Both the position numbers and the translations under genes were made by a program. This document shows positions 27,021 through 32,937 of a stretch of DNA of 38,511 bases, in pieces (position 1 is the stretch's first letter; each line of letters begins with the position of its first letter). The DNA comes from FCB group bacterium (lineage in GTDB: Bacteria > Zixibacteria > MSB-5A5 > GN15 > JAAZOE01): positions 1 through 38,511 of the forward strand of contig JAAEQF010000146.1 of the NCBI GenBank assembly GCA_024231695.1, read 5' to 3'. Below the pieces are notes generated by a model. It was not told the DNA's origin. It ran no database searches and worked only from the letters and a program-made list of their open reading frames with translations.

Positions 27021-27342
27021 TTTCTCCGGTAATCAACTCACCCTGCATGTAAGCCGAAACAATCTCCTCCGGTTTCCCACCCGGAGCCCCGAGCACAACT
27101 TCCACGCCGTTTTGCTGGAACATACCGACAGCTCGACCGCCCATACCACCGGCTATAATTATTTTACATCCCATCTGGCTCAGCCAGGCCGGAAGCACAC
27201 CCGGTTCGTGAGGGGGAGGGGTTAACATCTCCGTCTTGTTGATTGATTTCGTGTCTTGGTTAACATCGATAATTGCGAATTGCTGGCAATGGCCGAAATG
27301 TGCACATAAGATTCCATCAGATGTCGGAATGGCGATTTTCAT
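27004..27342 (-). CDS. NifX-family metal-cluster-binding protein
   Basis: 112 residues; ATG at 27342 with GGGAG 8 nt upstream. The motif AHFGHCQQFAIID, the loop TPPPHEPGVLPAWL, GGMGGRA and the end TGENVCDH match the small NifX/NafY-like group that occurs beside MinD-type ferredoxin ATPases. The conserved His and Cys residues and the CDH end suggest binding of a metal-sulfur cluster; in the Desulfovibrio orange protein the family holds a Mo-Cu cluster. Last gene of the leftward ORP-like operon, 16 bp after the ATPase. Confidence 0.88.
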   Translation of the reverse strand: MKIAIPTSDGILCAHFGHCQQFAIIDVNQDTKSINKTEMLTPPPHEPGVLPAWLSQMGCKIIIAGGMGGRAVGMFQQNGVEVVLGAPGGKPEEIVSAYMQGELITGENVCDH

Positions 27343-27358
27343 TGTTTTGACTCCCTAT

Positions 27359-28303
27359 TTATTTTCCTGGTTTGATGATTTCCTGCTTTAACTGCAGCGG
27401 ATTATCGCTGTGTTCCATTAGTTCTTCCCTTATTTCGCCCCACAGGTGTTTCAGATTGGTGGAGGCGCCGTCGGCCAGATGATCGATAATATTAGTACCA
27501 GCCATTTGAGCTGAGGTTACGGCCGGATCGAAGGGGATTTTCCCGAGAATCCTAATTTGCTGTTTGGCTGCAAAGGACTCAATGTGAGAAGTCAGCGCCG
27601 GATTAATATCCGCCTTATTTATACATATACCCGTAGGTATTCCGAAGTGTTTGGTCAACTGCAACAGTCGTTCCATATCATGTATGGCCGACATGGAAGG
27701 TTCGGTGACGATCAGAATGTAGCTACTCCCGGTGATTGAGGCAATAACGGGACAGCCTATTCCGGGAGGGCCGTCAACAATTATAATATCCATCCCTTTC
27801 TCGTCGGCCAAAGACCTGGCCTGCTGACGCAAAAGGGAAACCAATTTGCCGGAATTGGCCTGTGCCAGGCCCAGGCGCGCATGCACCAAAGGGCCATATG
27901 GAGTATCCGACAGATACCACTCGCCGCTGGTGACTTCCTGGAAGTCGATGGCTTCCTCGGGGCAGTGACGAACGCAAACGCCGCATCCATCACAGGCATG
28001 TTTATCGATTACGTACCTTTCAGAAAAGGGCGAATCCGCAGAAAATTCATACTTGATAGCGTCAAAACGACAGTATTCGGTACATATTCCGCATTTCAAG
28101 CATTTTTCTTCGTTTATCGAAGCCCGCTTGCCGCCGATAAAATCAGATGATTGCTGCAATCTGTTTTGCAATATTAGGTGAAGATCGGCGGCATCTACAT
28201 CACAGTCGACCAATACACTCTCTCGGGATAAGGCCGCGAGCGATCCCACCAGACTGGTCTTGCCCGTGCCACCTTTACCGCTGACTATAACTAATTCGGT
28301 CAT
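27359..28303 (-). CDS. MinD-type ATPase with inserted ferredoxin domain (ORP locus type)
   Basis: 314 residues; ATG at 28303 with AGAAGGATC upstream, overlapping the previous gene's end by 29 bp. Deviant Walker A VSGKGGTGKTSL at residues 7-18, switch I DCDVDAADLH, and VDGPPGIGCP for Walker B. Two [4Fe-4S] motifs (CLKCGICTEYCRF and CDGCGVCVRHCP) lie between, at about residues 68-115. Proteins of this layout (ParA/MinD nucleotide-binding plus ferredoxin) are encoded by the orange-protein (ORP) locus of Desulfovibrio, where they form a complex with ORP. Likely couples ATP hydrolysis to cluster handling or redox-linked positioning (inference). Paralogue of the next gene upstream. Confidence 0.92.
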   Translation of the reverse strand: MTELVIVSGKGGTGKTSLVGSLAALSRESVLVDCDVDAADLHLILQNRLQQSSDFIGGKRASINEEKCLKCGICTEYCRFDAIKYEFSADSPFSERYVIDKHACDGCGVCVRHCPEEAIDFQEVTSGEWYLSDTPYGPLVHARLGLAQANSGKLVSLLRQQARSLADEKGMDIIIVDGPPGIGCPVIASITGSSYILIVTEPSMSAIHDMERLLQLTKHFGIPTGICINKADINPALTSHIESFAAKQQIRILGKIPFDPAVTSAQMAGTNIIDHLADGASTNLKHLWGEIREELMEHSDNPLQLKQEIIKPGK

Positions 28304-29147
28304 TTTTGATCCTTCTCACAATGCTTGCGTACAACCCGCGGAAACTTCTTTCATATTCGGAATCGACTCCAAACAACATTTCGCCCCGCGAGTACGATTC
28401 CGCAATTCGGCGATCATATGGTATTTTCCCAAGGATTTCGATATCTTCCCGTTGACAATACTCATCGGTTCTACTGTCGCCGATATCCGAACGGTTAATT
28501 ATTACACCGTAGGGAAGGCCGAGTTCTCGCAACATGCCCACGGCCAGCTTAAGATCATTTAGACCAAACGGCGTTGGTTCGGTGACCAGGATAACATAAT
28601 CCGTACCGCTGATGGCTTCAATTACTGGACAGGAGGTCCCGGGGGGCGCGTCATAAATGACTACCTCTGGTTTTGCAACAAGCTTTTTTAAAGCTTTGGT
28701 CACCGGCGGTGACACGGCCTCTCCGACATTCAGGCGCCCTTCAAGGAACTCGACTCCCATCCCCATACCGCAACTGATACTTCCGATAGTTCTGGGGATC
28801 TCATTGATGGCATCCTCGGGGCAGACATCACTGCATCCTCCACAACCGTGACAAAGCGATGGGAAAACTTCCACCGTTTTGCCCAGTACCGCAATAGCAT
28901 GATACTCACAGGCAGCCGAACATTCACCGCAGAGAGTACATTTACTGAAGTCAACTTGGGGTAGCGGAACGGTAACTTCGATTTGCTTCCTGATCTCCGG
29001 TTTCAAGAATATACGACCGTTGGGTTCCTCGACATCACAATCGAGGTAGGCAACGTTCTTGCCCATCCGGGCAATTGCAACGGCCAGGTTCGTTGCTACG
29101 GTGGTTTTCCCCGTGCCGCCCTTGCCGCTGGCCACAGATATTTTCAT
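28275..29147 (-). CDS. MinD-type ATPase with inserted ferredoxin domain, second copy
   Basis: 290 residues; ATG at 29147 with AAGGAAC upstream. Deviant Walker A ASGKGGTGKTTVA (residues 6-18), DCDVEEPNG, and DAPPGTSCPVI. Ferredoxin motifs are CTLCGECSAACEY and CHGCGGCSDVCP (about 70-115). The two ATPases differ clearly in sequence, fitting a heterodimer as proposed for such pairs. The 29-bp overlap with the downstream paralogue implies coupled translation and a fixed ratio. Confidence 0.92.
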   Translation of the reverse strand: MKISVASGKGGTGKTTVATNLAVAIARMGKNVAYLDCDVEEPNGRIFLKPEIRKQIEVTVPLPQVDFSKCTLCGECSAACEYHAIAVLGKTVEVFPSLCHGCGGCSDVCPEDAINEIPRTIGSISCGMGMGVEFLEGRLNVGEAVSPPVTKALKKLVAKPEVVIYDAPPGTSCPVIEAISGTDYVILVTEPTPFGLNDLKLAVGMLRELGLPYGVIINRSDIGDSRTDEYCQREDIEILGKIPYDRRIAESYSRGEMLFGVDSEYERSFRGLYASIVRRIKNDRISYSQR

Positions 29148-29156
29148 TTCAGTTCC

Positions 29157-29462
29157 TTACTGTCTGGTCATTTTCTGGCCACATTTCGGGCAGTTGACAT
29201 CCATACAGGGAACGCCCTGTTGATGCGGGACAATAGCTCCACAATTGGGGCAAAGACAGTCACCGCCGGGGCCGAGAGCCCGACCGCCGCGTCCCATACC
29301 CTGACCGCGGCCACTTCCTTGACCTCTGCTTCCCTGACCCGAACCTCGTCCGCTTCCACCTTGACCCTGACCGCGACCGCTTCCACTTTGACCCTGACCG
29401 CGTCCTCCGCCTTGTCCTGAACCGCGGCCGCCCCCACTACTGTTTTTATTTCCCGGTGACAT
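29157..29462 (-). CDS. Gly/Arg/Gln/Ser-rich protein with C-terminal zinc ribbon
   Basis: 101 residues; ATG at 29462 with GAGG 5 nt upstream. Residues 9-65 are low complexity, built of GQGGSGRG-type units; residues 68-101 hold four or more Cys (GDCLCPNCGAIVPHQQGVPC and CPKCGQKM), a rubredoxin- or zinc-ribbon-like fold. Equivalent small zinc-ribbon proteins occur beside MinD-type ferredoxin ATPases in anaerobes, but without so long a repetitive head. It sits 9 bp upstream of the ATPase gene in the same operon. An alternative minus-strand frame across the repeat (29168-29467) is an artefact of the repetitive DNA. Confidence 0.75.
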   Translation of the reverse strand: MSPGNKNSSGGGRGSGQGGGRGQGQSGSGRGQGQGGSGRGSGQGSRGQGSGRGQGMGRGGRALGPGGDCLCPNCGAIVPHQQGVPCMDVNCPKCGQKMTRQ

Positions 29463-29509
29463 ATCAACCTCTTTTCATTATTTGTTTTCGCGCCTTCTTA
29501 CTCCAATAC

Positions 29510-29899
29510 CTATCGCTGGAGTTCATTGATTCGTGCTTCGATATGGTCAAGAACCCCTTTGTAATAGCGGGATTGCTCTTTTAATTGAGCAAGTTCCTCA
29601 GCCATTGCATTGTCATTGCTTACGGCCGCTTCAGGCCCTATCGGGGGCATGGCCGGTTGCCGGTTGGCATAACGGTTACCACCACCCCATCCCGGAAATC
29701 CCGCAGCGTAATTCCGGTTGCGCCGTCCTCGTCCACCACCCTGAAAACCATGGCCGAATCCGCCGCCTCGACGGCCGCCAAATCCTCGACCGTATGAAAA
29801 GTCGGCAAATCCCGGTTCACTATTTCCGGCGCAAAAGCCTGCGCCTCGTCCGGTCATTGGTCCGTCTCCTCTCGGTCCGGTTTTATCTCCACCTGGCAT
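29510..29899 (-). CDS. DUF5320-like glycine-rich protein
   Basis: 129 residues; ATG at 29899 with AAGGAG upstream. The opening MPGGDKTGPRGDGPMTGRGAGFCAG is the signature of DUF5320; the middle is Gly/Arg-rich (GRGFGGRRGGGFGHGF), and residues about 95-129 form an amphipathic coiled coil (AEELAQLKEQSRYYKGVLDHIEARINEL). Such proteins are found next to NifX-family genes in anaerobes; their function is not known. The coiled coil suggests oligomerisation. Confidence 0.82.
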   Translation of the reverse strand: MPGGDKTGPRGDGPMTGRGAGFCAGNSEPGFADFSYGRGFGGRRGGGFGHGFQGGGRGRRNRNYAAGFPGWGGGNRYANRQPAMPPIGPEAAVSNDNAMAEELAQLKEQSRYYKGVLDHIEARINELQR

Positions 29900-29936
29900 G
29901 ATTTACTCCTTTGTAATCAGTCATAGTTTTACTGTA

Positions 29937-30299
29937 TCACATCCAATGTCCTTCAACATTGGCTTTGTCACAGATATTGAGCTGATTTTTGCGAGCCAAC
30001 TCCACTGCCTCCGCAACCGTCCCTTCGGCGAACATCGCCACCCGAATATCGGCTGCTTCCAAAGCCCGAAATGCCTTTGGTCCGAAATTTCCGGCGACCA
30101 CAATATCCACATTTTTGGCGGCGACATTCTCAGCGGCCTGAATCCCGGCGCCCTGTGCGGTATTAACATTCTGATTGTTGGCAACAACTTCAAAATTGTC
30201 CGCATCAGTGTCATAGACCAGAAAATATGATGCTCGCCCGAATCGTGGATCGACCTTACTGGTCGCTTCAGTTCCTTGTGATGACACAGCTATTCTCAT
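29937..30299 (-). CDS. NifX-family protein (candidate orange-protein homologue)
   Basis: About 120 residues; ATG at 30299 is preferred over TTG at 30302 because AAGGAGG stands 4 bp upstream. VDPRFGRASYFLVYD near the N-terminus and VVAGNFGPKAFRALEAADIRV are family hallmarks; it ends in VEGHWM. It overlaps the stop of the previous NifX gene by one base (TGATG). In Desulfovibrio the orange protein is a NifX-like fold that carries a Mo-S-Cu cluster; this protein is the best candidate in the operon for that role (inference). Confidence 0.85.
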   Translation of the reverse strand: MRIAVSSQGTEATSKVDPRFGRASYFLVYDTDADNFEVVANNQNVNTAQGAGIQAAENVAAKNVDIVVAGNFGPKAFRALEAADIRVAMFAEGTVAEAVELARKNQLNICDKANVEGHWM

Positions 30300-30715
30300 C
30301 AATCCTCCTTACTGGATTTATGCGTCCTCCAGCCATTGCGCCTACCGCTTCGCCGGCCTTTTTCCTGCCGCCGCCGCTGGCAACCGGGTAACTGGAAACT
30401 ATCATTTTGCAGCCTCCCCCCTAAATAGGCCGCCAAGACTTCGTTAACGTCACCGCGGAACCAAGGCATTGTTTTTATCCCCGAGGCGGTAAGCATTTGG
30501 CTTAATGGTTGTGATAAGGCCCCACAGATCAACAAATTAATCCCCAGTTTGGAAACAAATTCGGCACGGTGAGATGTTAGTGTCCGGGGCAATTCAACGA
30601 TTGCTCGTGAAACCTCCCTGCTATCCTTGATCTCGACAATCAGCAGGCGGCAGGCCGTGTCCATAACCGGGGATACGTGTCCTTGCCATATCGGAATCGC
30701 AACCTTATTAATCAT
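30299..30715 (-). CDS. NifX-family protein with basic C-terminal tail
   Basis: 138 residues; first gene of the ORP-like operon. The text VAIPIWQGHVSPVMDTACRLLIVEI, LGINLLICGALSQPLSQML and NEVLAAYLGGRL is that of small NifX-like proteins whose second element is SPVFD rather than DPRFG. The last 30 residues are very basic (Arg/Lys/Gln) and do not belong to the family fold. ATG at 30715 has no ribosome-binding site, and the predicted sigma-54 transcript begins only about 3 nt upstream, so translation may be leaderless. Confidence 0.8.
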   Translation of the reverse strand: MINKVAIPIWQGHVSPVMDTACRLLIVEIKDSREVSRAIVELPRTLTSHRAEFVSKLGINLLICGALSQPLSQMLTASGIKTMPWFRGDVNEVLAAYLGGRLQNDSFQLPGCQRRRQEKGRRSGRRNGWRTHKSSKED

Positions 30716-30729
30716 GCTCAGAGTTTAAG

Positions 30730-30744
30730 CAATTTTAGTGCCGG
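30730..30744 (-). promoter_or_regulatory. Sigma-54 (-24/-12) promoter of the ORP-like operon
   Basis: Minus strand CGGCAC-TAAAA-TTGC (followed by TT) with correct 12-bp GG-to-GC spacing. Predicted start near 30718, only 3 nt before the ATG at 30715. Confidence 0.75.
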
Positions 30745-30843
30745 GAAATGTCCGGGGATTGATCATACCGCTTATCGTATTATTAATTAATGAGTTATGT
30801 GCGAGAAGGGAGGGCCGATAACACCTTACGGGTTGGGCGATGG

Positions 30844-30890
30844 TTGCGATTATGCAGCTAATGTGTGGGGTGATGGGTGCGTTATTGCAA
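30844..30890. promoter_or_regulatory. Pair of probable sigma-54 activator binding sites
   Basis: Two imperfect inverted repeats: TTGC-GATTAT-GCAG (30844-30857) and GTGC-GTTATT-GCAA (30877-30890). They are 33 bp apart (about three helical turns) and lie 125-170 bp upstream of the predicted ORP-operon start, next to the 3' end of the activator gene. Confidence 0.6.
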
Positions 30891-30895
30891 CCACA

Positions 30896-32230
30896 TTAGC
30901 CATTTGGGCTGATACCAAGCTTCTTCATTTTTCGCCATAGTGTCGTTTTATGAATACCTAGTTCTGCCGCCGTTTTCTTCCTGTTGAAATTATTCCTTTT
31001 CAGCGTTTCATTAATAAAAACGGCTTCATAATCACGCATTGATCCTAATCCTGCCATTGACCTGATCTCTTTTGGCCTTATAGCTTGCGGTAGGTTATCG
31101 ATATTAATGGTGGCTTCATGACAGAAGATAAAGGCACCCTCTATAATATTTTCCAGCTCCCTTACATTACCCGGGAATTCATGATTAACAAGTAATGCCA
31201 ACGCATCAGGTGAAATATCAGAAATCAGCTTTTTCTTGAGTTTGTTGAACCTGCGAATAAAGTGATTAATCAGCAGGGGGATATCTTCTTTGCGTTCGCG
31301 GAGGGGTGGCAGTTTGATAAGGACTACGTTTATCCGATAGAATAGATCCTCTCGAAAAACGCCTGATTTGACAAGCTTTTCGAGATTTTGATTGGAGGCA
31401 GCGACAATGCGGACATCGGCCCGGATCGATTCCGTACTCCCCAGTGGCTCGTATGTTCGTTCCTGGAGGACGCGTAATAGACGTACCTGCAATGCGGGCG
31501 AAATGTCGGCGATTTCGTCGAGAAATATGGTCCCCTTATCGGCCAGGGCAAAGCGGCCAGGTTTATCCTGGCGCGCGTCAGTAAACGCTCCGGCCTTATA
31601 CCCGAATAATTCTGATTCAAGGAGTGCGTCCGGGAGTGCTCCGCAGTTGACCGCGACAAAAGGCATATCCTGCCGTGGTGATAGATTGTGCAGAGCTCTG
31701 GCGACCAACTCTTTGCCGGTTCCGGTTTCACCTTCGATAAGTGCGGTACTGTCGCTCTCGGCGACACTCGGAAGAATATCAAAAATCCGCAGCATATTGC
31801 TGTTTTTGCTGATGATATGATGAAAGGAATACTTCTTTTCCAATTCCAGCCGGAGTTCTTCGATTGTACTCAGGTCTCTGAATGTTTCTACGCCGCCAAC
31901 AATATTCCCGTTTTCGTTTTTCAGAACGGCGGTTGAAATATTGATCGGAATTCTGTTTCCGCTCGCATCAACAACATAAACTGCACGATTGACCACCGGA
32001 CGGCTGGTTTCAAATGTTTCCTTTAGGGCACAATTTGTCTCACAGATAGAAGCATGAAATACATCACAGCAACGCTGACCGATGGCTTCCTTTTTCAGGA
32101 TGCCGGTGATTTCCTCGGCGGCTCGATTAAAAGACGTGATCCGCCAATCCCGGTCAACCGTGAACACCCCATCGGCTATAGAATCGAGAATAGTCTTGGT
32201 CGTATCGTGTTTTATACCTTTATCAGCCAT
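30896..32230 (-). CDS. Sigma-54-dependent transcriptional activator with Cys-containing PAS domain, second copy
   Basis: About 444 residues from ATG 32230 (GAGG 3 nt upstream); the longer frame to 32317 lacks support. PAS domain (about 10-125) with the C-x8-C-x3-C set of its paralogue plus an extra Cys (GQRCCDVF...ICETNC). AAA+ (about 140-370): Walker A EGETGTGKE, Walker B IFLDEIADIS, GAFTDA loop. Fis-type helix-turn-helix at the end (NRKKTAAELGIHKTTLWRKMKKLGI). It lies directly upstream of the ORP-like operon on the same strand, with the paired sites between them, matching the Desulfovibrio ORP locus, where a sigma-54 activator controls expression. Confidence 0.93.
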   Translation of the reverse strand: MADKGIKHDTTKTILDSIADGVFTVDRDWRITSFNRAAEEITGILKKEAIGQRCCDVFHASICETNCALKETFETSRPVVNRAVYVVDASGNRIPINISTAVLKNENGNIVGGVETFRDLSTIEELRLELEKKYSFHHIISKNSNMLRIFDILPSVAESDSTALIEGETGTGKELVARALHNLSPRQDMPFVAVNCGALPDALLESELFGYKAGAFTDARQDKPGRFALADKGTIFLDEIADISPALQVRLLRVLQERTYEPLGSTESIRADVRIVAASNQNLEKLVKSGVFREDLFYRINVVLIKLPPLRERKEDIPLLINHFIRRFNKLKKKLISDISPDALALLVNHEFPGNVRELENIIEGAFIFCHEATINIDNLPQAIRPKEIRSMAGLGSMRDYEAVFINETLKRNNFNRKKTAAELGIHKTTLWRKMKKLGISPNG

Positions 32231-32275
32231 GTTCCTCACACCAGACGAATTCTGCCATTTATTATAGTCCCCTGA

Positions 32276-32289
32276 TTGCATATATGCAA
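32276..32289. promoter_or_regulatory. 14-bp perfect palindrome upstream of the second activator
   Basis: TTGCATATATGCAA, a TTGC-N6-GCAA palindrome 46 bp upstream of the start of the activator at 32230. Its arms and spacing equal those of the two sites at 30844-30890, so it may be an autoregulatory site. Confidence 0.5.
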
Positions 32290-32403
32290 CCAAAATTACA
32301 AGCCCTACTTTCGTCAATCAAAACCAGACTTGCGTTTAGGGATTTTTCTGATATCCTCATCTTTTACCTAACATTATATGCCACAACACGATGAGAGTTT
32401 CAT

Positions 32404-32637
32404 TTGATGCGAGTGATATTGATTGAGTCATCAAAAAGTTGCGAAATTCGTCCAATTGGGGAAACAAGGGTGTACAATTCGTGTGGTTGGGGCGACTGGA
32501 GTGGCGATAGGGACTTTACGACCGAGTTTTGCGGTGATGCCAATGGAGACGGTAGCCTGGATATCGGTGATCCTGTATTCCTGATAAACTATGTCTTCAA
32601 ATCCGGCCCATCGCAAGTGGAACCATGTTGCCCATGA
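32404..32637 (+). pseudogene. Fragment of a secreted FN3/dockerin protein
   Basis: The frame encodes a short FN3 end (VYNSCGWGDWSGDRDFTT, compare RVRAENHCGWGTWSPVWSF in the gene at 1622) and one dockerin-like repeat (CGDANGDGSLDIGDPVFLINYVFKSGP) ending in CCP. There is no signal peptide or preceding domain, and the first residues have no ribosome-binding site. It is the 3' remnant of a larger surface-protein gene, lying at the right border of the redox island. Confidence 0.7.
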
Positions 32638-32937
32638 CATGATACAGGCGACAATAGGACAACAAAAGGAAAGATTGGGGCAGATATTTACGATCCACAT
32701 GTATGTGAACTAATTGTATATCAGTTGTTTACGCGGTTGATTTTTTGGTAATCCAGTTGCGGAAGTCGCCTCGTAGACCATAATATAACCACAATCACCA
32801 CAATCTTGGGCATTTCTACGCCATAAAATACGTATTTCTTAGGATTTTGCCAGTCTGTTTAATCCATGTGAAGATCCGTAGGTGTAGAAAATTCGTCTGA
32901 ATTCTAACACAGTCCAATGATTACTAAATGATGTTCC
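32638..32937. other. Intergenic stretch, AT-rich
   Basis: About 300 bp between the dockerin remnant and the 3' end of the kinase gene. A few short frames with Cys pairs occur on the minus strand, but none has a start and ribosome-binding site. No RNA or repeat was recognised. Confidence 0.4.

Noticed and set aside
29168..29467. Alternative minus-strand frame in the Gly-rich gene
   Set aside because: It arises from the repeat in another frame; it lacks the zinc ribbon and any family signature.
32231..32317. 29-residue N-terminal extension of the second sigma-54 activator
   Set aside because: It includes the 14-bp palindrome region and lacks a ribosome-binding site; the ATG at 32230 has one and matches the paralogue's length.
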